Origin: Sediminispirochaeta sp. | GTDB lineage: Bacteria; Spirochaetota; Spirochaetia; DSM-16054; Sediminispirochaetaceae | Reading direction: 5' to 3' | Assembly: GCA_011046055.1 (NCBI GenBank) | Contig: DSBN01000399.1 | Span: 1-6,068, forward strand | Length of the DNA: 6,068 nt | Shown: in pieces, positions 1-6,068 of the stretch | Layout of the letters: each line of letters starts with the position of its first letter | How positions within the stretch are numbered: the first letter of the stretch is position 1 | The notes under the pieces: generated by a model | The model's database searches: none | What the model was told of the DNA's origin: nothing | The model's input: the letters and a program-made list of their open reading frames with translations, nothing else | Program-made: the position numbers and the translations under genes

Positions 1-621
1 GGCAACTATGGGGTAGTGTTCCTGCCGAGTCTCTACCCTGATTCCGATATCCACAATGTGGTCCACGTAGTGGACCCCCAGACTGTCCATAACCTTCTGT
101 AGAAAGCGAAAGCCCTGCCGCCCTGGTGCGATGATGATCTTATTGTACCCTATCGGACGCATGTTGGTCCTGATCATCCTCTCTTCGGCGGAGATGGACA
201 GCATCTCCTCTTTCAAGGAGAAGCTGACTCCCAAGTCCTGAAGTTCGGCGGTCAGTTTTTTTATCAGCTCCAGTCCGCCGTCGGTCCCCAGATGAGTCTG
301 CTGCACATTGAGCAGCTCCACGCCCAGCCGTTCGGCCCGCTTTTGGTAGGTATGGAGGTTCTCCTTCGGGAGAATCTCCGGTGTGAGTGCCGTCTTCACC
401 AATTCCAGATAGTGTTCGGCCTCTTCGGCCTCCCATACTTCCAAAGGAAACCCTATGGGATAGGTGAAGTTCATTTTGCAGTCGTTGCGCAGTCCCCCGG
501 TCGAGAAGGTCTCCCGATCTATCATCAGGATCGAGAGCCCCGGACGTGACTTGATCAGGCTGAAGGCGGCACCCAGGCCGGCGGGCCCGGTGCCGACGAT
601 CACCACATCGTAGCTTTCCAT
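1..621 (-). CDS. FAD-dependent dehydrogenase (COG2509-like), N-terminal 207 residues, partial
   Basis: Flavin-dependent oxidoreductase of unknown substrate. The first 207 codons are visible and the frame is open at the window edge, so the C-terminal part is missing. The N-terminus is a clear Rossmann FAD-binding fold: VVIVGTGPAGLGAA at residues 6-19 (GxGxxG glycines 10, 12, 15), with an acidic residue (D35) after the second strand that would bind the adenosine ribose. A GG-containing segment near residues 42-51, IIIAPGRQG at 162-170 and DIGIRVE at 191-197 recall the uncharacterised FAD-dependent dehydrogenases of COG2509, an assignment made from memory of the family. The ATG shares its A with the TGA of the upstream gene (TGATG), which suggests translational coupling; the start is fixed by the Rossmann motif beginning right after it. 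Only a weak Shine-Dalgarno (AAGG, 3 bases from ATG) is present, consistent with coupling. No signal peptide is seen, so it is probably cytoplasmic. Flavoprotein: high confidence; exact family: moderate; substrate: unknown. Confidence 0.85.
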   Translation of the reverse strand, partial: MESYDVVIVGTGPAGLGAAFSLIKSRPGLSILMIDRETFSTGGLRNDCKMNFTYPIGFPLEVWEAEEAEHYLELVKTALTPEILPKENLHTYQKRAERLGVELLNVQQTHLGTDGGLELIKKLTAELQDLGVSFSLKEEMLSISAEERMIRTNMRPIGYNKIIIAPGRQGFRFLQKVMDSLGVHYVDHIVDIGIRVETRQEHYPIVA

Positions 622-1808
622 CAGCCTTCCACTGACTTGAGATAGGCGTCGAGAATCTGATGGCAGTTGTTGGACTGTATTTTTATCACCTTCATCTCCC
701 TCTCCGCGCTGTCCGGAGCGTCCGAGGCGTGGGCGGTGTTGACCATCACGTCCTGCCCGAACTCTCGTCGCACGGTTCCTCCCGGAGCCTTGGTCGGGTC
801 CGTAGGTCCGAGCACTTCGCGGATCCGCTGTACCGCATTCTCCCCTTCGTAAACCAAAGCCATGCACTTCACGCTTCCCGGCTGGTTGAGCTCATCCACC
901 GGTACGTCCTTGGACTTCCGGCCGGACATGAACTCAATGATCTGATCGAACTGGTCCTCAGCGTACTCCACGCCGAAGGATTCGGTGAGAAAACGGAGAG
1001 TCTGGTCGCTGATCTCCATGTTGAACTCCCGCTCCAAGACCTCCGAAGCCTTCTGCCCGAAGACTGGAGCCAGTTTGTCCCGCAGTACGTTTTTCACCGG
1101 CCCGTAGAACTCCAAGGCCTCCGCCACGGACATTCGGTGCACCTTCACGCTGATGACTCTCAAGCCGGTTCGGCTGAACATGTCGATGATGGTACCGGGT
1201 CGAGAGCTGGCGTAGCGCCAATTGTCCGGTTTGATGATGACCAGAGTTCGCTCGATCTTTTTCGGGTTTTTGTACACCATGTTTTCAATAACCGTCGGTT
1301 CGTCTTTGATGAAATCGGCAAAGAGCCGCATGGTTTTCAAGGCGGTCTCCTGGTTTCGCGGGGTCAGCACCGCCGGTTCAAAGTACCTGACCTTGTTTGG
1401 ATCCTCCGGATCCATGATCAGATCGGCGTAGGTGTCGCGAATGGTCTCTCCGGTTATGGATTCGAGCCCTCGGTTCTCCGGGTAGATGGCCCCGGCGATA
1501 TCCGAGAGCTTGCGGGTAGCGTTCTCGCCACGGAAGAGCATCAACAAAACTCGATGCCGCCGAGTGGAGGGGCTGAAATTTTCCAACACGTAGTTACTCA
1601 GCAGCTCTCCGGTGAGCTGTCGAGTGAAAGTCCCGCTGGTCCGGATGATCTCAGCGTACTTCTCGGCAAACTCCTTGGTCGGAGCAAACATCTGTGCCCC
1701 CACCAATTCCAGATCCAAGCGTGAGAGAAGCCTGGATATCACACCGCCGGTTCTGCTCTTGGCGATGGTATACGGGGTGACTAAAATGTAAGAAAGTTCC
1801 TCGTTCAT
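621..1808 (-). CDS. Two-domain nucleoside-diphosphate-kinase-like protein, inactive N-terminal and intact C-terminal active site
   Basis: A 395-residue protein, over twice the usual NDP kinase length (about 140-150). NDP kinases move the gamma phosphate between nucleotides through a phosphohistidine. The C-terminal domain (about 187-378) keeps the hallmarks: IIKPD with K193, GPTDPTKAPGGTVRREFG around 334-351 with R347, and NTAHASD at 357-363 with catalytic His360. It also has roughly 50 extra residues between FYGP (234-237) and FMSGR (293-297). The N-terminal domain (about 5-168) shows the same order of elements (YILVTPY, LLMLFRGENATRKL, TGETIRD, then an NQETALKTM helix), but the lysine position is Thr11 and, by hand alignment, the histidine position is Leu148, so it looks catalytically dead. 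The start is the ATG at 1808, with AGAGAGGA ahead of it; upstream in-frame codons have no comparable site. It lies 84 bases after the serine palmitoyltransferase gene and overlaps the next gene by one base. Whether the protein is a real NDP kinase or a regulatory relative is not known. Confidence 0.85.
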   Translation of the reverse strand: MNEELSYILVTPYTIAKSRTGGVISRLLSRLDLELVGAQMFAPTKEFAEKYAEIIRTSGTFTRQLTGELLSNYVLENFSPSTRRHRVLLMLFRGENATRKLSDIAGAIYPENRGLESITGETIRDTYADLIMDPEDPNKVRYFEPAVLTPRNQETALKTMRLFADFIKDEPTVIENMVYKNPKKIERTLVIIKPDNWRYASSRPGTIIDMFSRTGLRVISVKVHRMSVAEALEFYGPVKNVLRDKLAPVFGQKASEVLEREFNMEISDQTLRFLTESFGVEYAEDQFDQIIEFMSGRKSKDVPVDELNQPGSVKCMALVYEGENAVQRIREVLGPTDPTKAPGGTVRREFGQDVMVNTAHASDAPDSAEREMKVIKIQSNNCHQILDAYLKSVEG

Positions 1809-1812
1809 GCGT

Positions 1813-1820
1813 TCCTCTCT
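1813..1820 (-). promoter_or_regulatory. Ribosome binding site of the NDPK-like gene
   Basis: AGAGAGGA on the minus strand lies four bases upstream of the ATG at 1808. It decides the start: the frame stays open upstream to an ATG at 1886, but that ATG begins only 7 bases after the preceding stop, has no purine-rich site of this quality, and would add 26 basic, low-complexity residues with no relation to the NDPK fold. Confidence 0.7.
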
Positions 1821-1855
1821 TTGTATATTGCGTTGTTTTATTGATCTTCTGACTC

Positions 1856-1877
1856 CCACGGGCGGTTTCCACGGGCG
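1856..1877. repeat. Tandem 9-base direct repeat in the SPT-NDPK spacer
   Basis: CCACGGGCG occurs at 1856-1864 and again at 1869-1877, a period of 13 bases, inside the 84-base spacer between the serine palmitoyltransferase and NDPK-like genes. Seen directly. A period of 13 is not a helical repeat and no clear stem or promoter accompanies it. It could be a protein-binding site, a slippage duplication or chance. Confidence 0.4.
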
Positions 1878-1892
1878 ACTTCCCAAGTGGCT

Positions 1893-3131
1893 TCAGATAA
1901 TCCCCAGCTTCTTGCCCTCTTCTTCGGCGACCTCCAAAAACCAGTCCAACTCCTCGTCCCGATGGATAGCCATATACGAGGTTCGGATCAGCGATCGGTT
2001 CGGAGGGACCGCGGGGCTAATGACCGGATTGACGTAGATACCCCGTTCGTAAAGCACCTTCCAGAAGGCGAAGGTCTTATTGTTGTCGCCTATTATCAAG
2101 GGGACGATCGGAGTCTCCGTGTTTCCGACGTTGAAGCCGAGAGACTTGAACTCCCGTATCATTTTCGTCGCGATCTCCTGTAGTCTATGAACTCGCTCCT
2201 TCTCCGTTTTGATGATCTCCAGGCTGGTACGTACCGCAGCTATATTCGCCGGGGGCATAGAGGCACTGAAGATCAGAGGACGGGCGAAGTGCTTGATGTA
2301 GTCTATCACCGACGCATCTCCGGCGACAAAACCGCCGATGGAACCGAAAGATTTGGAAAAAGTACACATAATGAGATCCGCCAGATCGTCGTCACCGTGG
2401 TATTCGCAAGTGCCCCGGCCCGACTCACCCACCACCCCGATGGCGTGAGCCTCATCCAGGTAGAGTCCGGCGTTGTACTTGTCCGCCAGATCCCGCATCT
2501 CCGGGAGCTTAGCGACGTCCCCCTCCATTGAGAAAACACCGTCGGTGACTATGAGCTTCGGTTCATCCAGGGGTATCCGCTCTAGTACTTCTTCCAACTC
2601 CTGCATGTTGTTGTGCTTGTATCGATGTAGATTGATCTGTTTGTGGATACCGGTGGCGAGAAAAATGCCATCCATAATGGAGGCGTGGTTCAGCTTGTCG
2701 CTGATGATATGCTCACCCCGCCCCACCAGGGCAGAGATGGCTCCGAGGTTGGTCTGGTACCCAGTGGTGAAACAGACCGCCGATTCGCGCGCGACAAAAT
2801 CGGCCAGTTCATCCTCCAGCTGTTCGTGGAGGTCTAGGGTGCCGTTCATAAATCGCGAACCGGAGCAGCTGGTGCCGTAGCGCTCCACGGCCTTCTCGGC
2901 GGCCTCCTTGAGTCGCGGATCGTTGGCCAAGCCGAGATAGTTGTTGGAACCGGCCATCAACAACTCTCGCCCCTCGATATAGACCTTTGTTCCCTGACTT
3001 CGTTCGATGGGTTTAAAAAATGGGTATATGCCGGTGGCCCGTGCCTCGGCAGCTTCCTTAAAATCAAAACACTTTTGGTATATCGACTTCGACTGTGCCA
3101 CTTTATTCCGTGTATTCTGCGTCTTACTCAC
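1893..3131 (-). CDS. Serine palmitoyltransferase-like alpha-oxoamine synthase
   Basis: PLP-dependent enzyme expected to condense L-serine with a long-chain acyl thioester, releasing CO2 and giving 3-ketodihydrosphingosine, the first step of sphingolipid synthesis. From the GTG start it has 412 residues, close to soluble bacterial SPTs (about 400). Visible motifs: NNYLGL at 63-68; GTSCSGSRFMNGTLDLH at 86-102; LNHAS at 147-151, with His149 expected to stack on PLP; TDGVFSMEGD at 196-205; DEAHA at 226-230; TFSKSFGSIGGF at 257-268 with Lys260 as the Schiff-base lysine; FSASMPP at 288-294; and NPVISPAVPP at 368-377. Several of these, notably the FSASM and NPV-SPAVP segments, fit the Sphingobacterium/Bacteroides type of SPT as I remember it. 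No transmembrane segment is seen, so it is probably cytoplasmic or membrane-peripheral. The GTG overlaps the reductase stop (GTGAGTAA) and has AGGAGA 7 bases upstream; an in-frame ATG at 3164 would add 11 residues but has a poorer site. KBL, BioF and ALA synthase are relatives; the adjacent reductase favours SPT. Confidence 0.88.
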   Translation of the reverse strand: MSKTQNTRNKVAQSKSIYQKCFDFKEAAEARATGIYPFFKPIERSQGTKVYIEGRELLMAGSNNYLGLANDPRLKEAAEKAVERYGTSCSGSRFMNGTLDLHEQLEDELADFVARESAVCFTTGYQTNLGAISALVGRGEHIISDKLNHASIMDGIFLATGIHKQINLHRYKHNNMQELEEVLERIPLDEPKLIVTDGVFSMEGDVAKLPEMRDLADKYNAGLYLDEAHAIGVVGESGRGTCEYHGDDDLADLIMCTFSKSFGSIGGFVAGDASVIDYIKHFARPLIFSASMPPANIAAVRTSLEIIKTEKERVHRLQEIATKMIREFKSLGFNVGNTETPIVPLIIGDNNKTFAFWKVLYERGIYVNPVISPAVPPNRSLIRTSYMAIHRDEELDWFLEVAEEEGKKLGII

Positions 3132-3936
3132 CCTGTATTCTCCTGTAATATGCTTTTTTTGCATCTCTATCCATGATTCTATACACCAGACCGGGGAAAA
3201 AGCGCTTGACCAGATAGATCAGCTTGCTCTGCAGCCCCGGTATTATTGCAAACTTCCTTTTTTGTGCCCCCCTCAGCAGCGCGCGGGCCACATCTTCCGC
3301 TTTCATCAGTCCAGCGTTCCCGGCGATCACCTTGGTTTCGTAGGGTTTGGTACGGCTCTCCTGCTCCAGTTGCGGGGTATCCGTATCCGGCGGATACAGA
3401 ACCGAGACTCCGATGCCCCGTACCGACAACTCGTTGCGTAGCGCTTCGCTGAGCCCGACGACGCCGAACTTGGAGGCACTGTAGGCGCTGTAGCCAAACA
3501 GCCCGATAAAGCCCGCCACCGACGAAACATTCACTATCTGAGCTCCCCTCCTCATCCCGGGGGCCACTATCCTGACCATGTTCCATGTCCCCGAGAGGTT
3601 GACCTCCAAGGTGCGGGAAAAACGCCGACCGTCTATATGCTCGAAATAGTCGGGATCCGCCATTCCGGCACAGTTTATCAGCAAATCCGGTACTTTTCCA
3701 GCTAAAATCCAAGGTGAGAGCTTGTGCTGCACCTGATCGTACACGGACACATCCAACGAGAGGGTCTCTACCATATCCGGTGAAGCTCCGTGGGCGATCA
3801 AGTCGCGGCGGGCTCTTTCAAGCTTCTCGGAATTCCGGGCGATAAGCAAAACTCTGGTGCCGGCGCTCAGCAGGAGTCTCGCCGTGGCCAATCCGATACC
3901 GCTGGAACCTCCAGAAATAAAGGCCCGTTCGAACAT
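3124..3936 (-). CDS. 3-ketodihydrosphingosine reductase-like short-chain dehydrogenase
   Basis: A 270-residue SDR expected to reduce 3-ketodihydrosphingosine to dihydrosphingosine with NADPH, directly after the SPT reaction. The fold is complete: SGGSSGIG at 8-15 (the TGxxxGIG cofactor motif with Ser for Thr), ARN at 33-35 where the Arg suits NADPH, LDV at 61-63, NCAG at 88-91, and a catalytic set of Asn113, Ser139, Tyr152 and Lys156 (YSASK). What separates it from generic SDRs is GLFGYSAYSASKFG at 145-158 and YPPDTDTP at 181-188, followed by ESRTKPYET at 193-201. As I recall, this closely matches eukaryotic KDSR (Tsc10/FVT1), including the TKP.ET stretch. The C-terminus (about 230-265) is basic and hydrophobic, which may place it at the membrane. 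It is the first gene after the predicted promoter. The ATG at 3936 has AGGTGG 7 bases upstream, and the stop lies inside the start of the SPT-like gene. The substrate is inferred from motifs and neighbour. Confidence 0.88.
   Translation of the reverse strand: MFERAFISGGSSGIGLATARLLLSAGTRVLLIARNSEKLERARRDLIAHGASPDMVETLSLDVSVYDQVQHKLSPWILAGKVPDLLINCAGMADPDYFEHIDGRRFSRTLEVNLSGTWNMVRIVAPGMRRGAQIVNVSSVAGFIGLFGYSAYSASKFGVVGLSEALRNELSVRGIGVSVLYPPDTDTPQLEQESRTKPYETKVIAGNAGLMKAEDVARALLRGAQKRKFAIIPGLQSKLIYLVKRFFPGLVYRIMDRDAKKAYYRRIQGE
3139..3144 (-). promoter_or_regulatory. Ribosome binding site deciding the GTG start of the SPT-like gene
   Basis: AGGAGA on the minus strand, seven bases before GTG at 3131 and inside the last codons of the reductase gene. 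This spacing supports GTG over the in-frame ATG at 3164. A site embedded in the upstream coding sequence also supports translation of both genes from one mRNA. Confidence 0.7.
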
Positions 3937-3943
3937 GCCCGTA

Positions 3944-3949
3944 CCACCT
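3944..3949 (-). promoter_or_regulatory. Ribosome binding site of the reductase gene
   Basis: AGGTGG on the minus strand, seven bases before the ATG at 3936; a second purine run (AAGGTAGG) overlaps it on the upstream side. The Rossmann motif starting at residue 6 supports this start. Confidence 0.55.
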
Positions 3950-3974
3950 ACCTTTTCTCAAAGATCCTCTGGAT

Positions 3975-4011
3975 AGCAATTCGATACCCGTTGATCACCT
4001 TTAGAATTGCT
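3975..4011. repeat. Perfect 8-base inverted repeat in the predicted operon leader
   Basis: AGCAATTC at 3975-3982 and GAATTGCT at 4004-4011 are exact reverse complements separated by 21 bases. The spacer contains the small palindrome TGATCA. The repeat sits just downstream of the predicted -10 box and about 38 bases before the reductase ATG. It could be an operator for a dimeric regulator acting near the transcription start, or an RNA hairpin in the 5' leader. It lacks the GC-rich stem and U-run of an intrinsic terminator. Confidence 0.55.
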
Positions 4012-4018
4012 GCTCAGT

Positions 4019-4047
4019 AGACTATTGCCTATGGCCGGAGCTGTCAA
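4019..4047 (-). promoter_or_regulatory. Predicted sigma70-type promoter for the reductase/SPT operon
   Basis: On the minus strand TTGACA (4047-4042) is a perfect -35 consensus. After exactly 17 bases comes TAGTCT (4024-4019), which keeps the important T, A and final T of TATAAT. Transcription would start near 4011-4013, leaving a leader of about 75 bases before the reductase ATG. The promoter lies 13 bases downstream of the kinase stop codon, so the lipid genes can be transcribed independently of the kinase. Confidence 0.6.
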
Positions 4048-4060
4048 TCCCCTGCTTTTT

Positions 4061-6068
4061 TTAGGAAAGAATATCCCGGGGAAATGAGAGAACGAACTCG
4101 AAACGGCCCTCGCGATTATTCAGGATAATCTCGCCGTCCATATCCTTCACCAAAATTTCGATCAGCATCGTCCCGGTCCCCCCCTTGATATCTTCAAAGC
4201 TCTTGACCTGAGAATCAAAACCCTTCCCACTGTCGCTGTATTTGAACACCACTCGCTGCTCCCGGATACTCAAAGAGACCCACATATCACCGTGTTCGGT
4301 ACATCCAGAATGTTTGATTGTATTGCTGGCCAGTTCGGCTAGGATCAGACCAAGCTTCGTCCCATACTTGGTATTCACCCGCAGCTCCTCGTATTCCAGA
4401 TGCGCATCGTAGTCGGGGAGGCTCCCGGAATAGGTATCATTCACCAGAAAATCGAGAAGAGACTTGAAATAGGGGCCGACTTCGACACTGGAGAAGCTGC
4501 GGCTCTGGTACAACGTGTCGTGGAGCATCTCAATAGCCTGGATATGCTGCACAATATCTCGACTCACCGTGGCGCTGTCTTTGGACGAGTCGGACAACTC
4601 GATGCGGGTCAGAGCTATGACGTTGGCCAAGTTGTTCTTCACCCGGTGGTTCATCTCCACCAGAAGCATCTCCAACTCTCGTTCGTACCTTTTGGTCTCG
4701 GTGATGTCAGTGGCGATGACCAGGCGGGCCCATGGTTCTCCGGGCCAGGATATGGCTTTGCAGAAGACCCGGTACCACTTGTCGCTGCGCTGGCGGTGAA
4801 ACTCCCACTTCCGACCCTCTCCGGGAAGCTCGGTCCCGTCGAAGAGGCTCCTGCGGGCGCAGGCTTCTCGGGGAGTGCCCCTGCGATCGCAGAAGACCTG
4901 ATGGCAGGGTCTGCCCAGCACATCCCCGACAATCTGCCGAGCCTTCTTATTGATAAAAAGTATTGAGTAATCGTCGATATCGGTGACGAAAACGATCGAA
5001 TCTATCGAATCGGTGATGCTCTCGATCTGACGTTGGTAGACCCGTTCGGCGGTCACATCCCGAAAGCTGCTGATGACCCCTGCCAGCTGCCCGCTGGTGG
5101 GATCGAAAAAGGGCACCGTGTTGATAGATATCCACACAAAGTCGCCGGCTTCGCGGTCCAGTCCGACGATTCTCTTGTACACCGCCTCACCGGTCTTGAT
5201 GCTGTGCATCACTGGGTGCTCCTCTGAGGGCAAGGGGCTGCCGTCCTCGTTGTAGGTTCGGGCGTCGCCTCTGAGCGGGTAGATCTCCTTCAAGGTCGCC
5301 TCATCCATCAAGAAGATCTCCTGGGCCCTGCGGTTGGCCATCTCTATGGAGCCGTCGGGCTGGTGAATCACCAATCCCTCGTGCATCGCCGAGACCAGGG
5401 TCCGAAAACGGTTACTCTCCTCTCGGCCCGGAACATCTCCCTTCGATTGTTCCGCGGTCGATCTCACCGAGTCGGTGACGTCGTTCAAGGTGAAGATCAG
5501 CCCCTCCACCCCGCCTTCTTCGTCGATCACCGGACTGGCCGTCCAGTCCCAGTAGGTGGTCCCGCGGGCCGGCTGGTCGGGGTGTCTGAATGGGCGGGCC
5601 TTCACCGAATAGGGGCGACCGCTGCGCACCACCTCCGAAAAAATCGCCTCGTTTTCCCGATTCGGGTAGAGCTCGAAGTGGTTCTTCCCCACCAGCTCCT
5701 CGGGCCGGCAACGGGAGTTGAGCGCGTATTTTTCATTGACCTTGATGAAGTTAAAATCCCGATCCAAGTAGGCTACCAGAGCCTCGGACTGCTCGAAAAA
5801 GCGCCGCAGCAGCTGGTTTTCTTTTCTGGCCATCCGTTCCTGTTGTTCGAGCCTCTTCCGAGCCCCGTGGAGTTCCAGCGCCATCCTCACCGTGGTACAT
5901 AGGAACTCATCGTTGCCAGGCGCTTTTTGTACGCAGCCGTAGTACTCGACGGCTGCGGTCTTGCCGATAGTCTCGGCGTCGGTGTGGGAGGAGTAGAAGA
6001 CCACCGGCAACCGGTGCCTCTCTTGGATCATACGGGCCGCCTCGACACCGTTCATCCGCCCAGTGCCC
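4061..6068 (-). CDS. Receiver-PAS-PAS-PAS-HisKA_2 sensor histidine kinase, 5' end outside the window
   Basis: Signalling kinase, at least 668 residues, with the reading frame open at the window edge. Numbering here begins at an internal Met (6055). Residues 1-60 are the second half of a receiver domain (NGVEAA; YSSHT at 21-25; conserved Lys44 in CVQK); its phospho-accepting Asp lies outside the window. A charged, probably coiled linker covers 62-86. Three PAS domains follow, about 87-198, 216-340 and 346-455; the first ends FTLNDVTD, the second SSFRDVTAE, the third IATDITE. The third carries Cys384, Cys389 and Cys399 in its middle. The kinase core begins with EMNHRVKNNLANV at 467-479 (phospho-accepting His470, HisKA_2 type) and continues into an ATPase domain with ELASNTIKH at 574-582, DSGKGFD at 608-614 and GGTGTM at 625-630. 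No transmembrane helix is visible, so a cytoplasmic sensor is likely. Output partner and ligand are unknown; no response regulator with a DNA-binding domain is in view. Confidence 0.92.
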   Translation of the reverse strand, partial: GTGRMNGVEAARMIQERHRLPVVFYSSHTDAETIGKTAAVEYYGCVQKAPGNDEFLCTTVRMALELHGARKRLEQQERMARKENQLLRRFFEQSEALVAYLDRDFNFIKVNEKYALNSRCRPEELVGKNHFELYPNRENEAIFSEVVRSGRPYSVKARPFRHPDQPARGTTYWDWTASPVIDEEGGVEGLIFTLNDVTDSVRSTAEQSKGDVPGREESNRFRTLVSAMHEGLVIHQPDGSIEMANRRAQEIFLMDEATLKEIYPLRGDARTYNEDGSPLPSEEHPVMHSIKTGEAVYKRIVGLDREAGDFVWISINTVPFFDPTSGQLAGVISSFRDVTAERVYQRQIESITDSIDSIVFVTDIDDYSILFINKKARQIVGDVLGRPCHQVFCDRRGTPREACARRSLFDGTELPGEGRKWEFHRQRSDKWYRVFCKAISWPGEPWARLVIATDITETKRYERELEMLLVEMNHRVKNNLANVIALTRIELSDSSKDSATVSRDIVQHIQAIEMLHDTLYQSRSFSSVEVGPYFKSLLDFLVNDTYSGSLPDYDAHLEYEELRVNTKYGTKLGLILAELASNTIKHSGCTEHGDMWVSLSIREQRVVFKYSDSGKGFDSQVKSFEDIKGGTGTMLIEILVKDMDGEIILNNREGRFEFVLSFPRDILS

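Noticed and set aside
660..1724. Long plus-strand open frame (354 codons) opposite the NDPK-like gene
   Set aside because: Its translation is rich in His, Arg and Leu without any recognisable motif, and the opposite strand encodes clear NDPK signatures with a good ribosome binding site. It is an antisense shadow of a GC-rich gene.
1809..1892. Possible promoter for the NDPK-like gene (TATACA near the start codon)
   Set aside because: No hexamer resembling TTGACA is found 16-18 bases upstream of TATACA, and the box would leave almost no leader before the ribosome binding site.
1893..3131. Assignment as glycine C-acetyltransferase (Kbl) or 8-amino-7-oxononanoate synthase (BioF)
   Set aside because: These share the fold and several motifs, but the FSASM and NPV-SPAVP segments and the overlapping KDSR-like reductase fit serine palmitoyltransferase better; no threonine dehydrogenase or biotin gene is nearby.
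4056..4062. T-run at the end of the kinase gene as an intrinsic terminator
   Set aside because: The T-run is on the plus strand, opposite to the direction of transcription of every gene here, and no GC-rich hairpin precedes it.
5363..5902. Plus-strand open frame of 179 codons inside the kinase gene
   Set aside because: No family motif; the minus-strand frame continues through PAS1 and PAS2 without interruption.

Overview
The window holds five protein-coding genes, all on the minus strand. Read in the direction of transcription (high to low coordinates) they are: a multi-PAS sensor histidine kinase whose start lies beyond the window; a 3-ketodihydrosphingosine reductase-like short-chain dehydrogenase; a serine palmitoyltransferase-like PLP enzyme; a protein with two nucleoside-diphosphate-kinase-like domains; and an FAD-dependent dehydrogenase whose C-terminal part runs off the window at position 1. 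No RNA gene, mobile element or CRISPR array was seen, and no non-coding stretch exceeds about 125 bases.

The organism is probably a free-living spirochaete with moderately high GC. The main clue is the receiver remnant at the start of the kinase (pattern NGVEAA...PVVFYSSHT...YYGCVQK), which resembles the receiver/PAS/HisKA_2 proteins common in Spirochaeta-type genomes. This is a judgement from remembered family patterns, not a search result.

Layout: 6068-4061, kinase. 4060-3937, a 124-base spacer with a good sigma70-like promoter (TTGACA, 17-base gap, TAGTCT) and, just downstream, a perfect 8-base inverted repeat in the predicted leader. 3936-3124, reductase. 3131-1893, serine palmitoyltransferase, overlapping the reductase stop by 8 bases (GTGAGTAA). 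1892-1809, an 84-base spacer with a tandem 9-base repeat. 1808-621, the two-domain NDPK-like gene. 621-1, the FAD dehydrogenase, joined by a TGATG stop/start overlap.

The two central genes catalyse the first two steps of sphingoid base synthesis: serine plus an acyl thioester gives 3-ketodihydrosphingosine, which is then reduced to dihydrosphingosine (sphinganine). The overlap and close fit to both families make a sphingolipid-forming operon the most interesting content here. The two downstream genes run in the same direction and may belong to the same transcript; their link to lipid metabolism is only inferred. N-acylation (ceramide formation) and head-group genes are not in the window.
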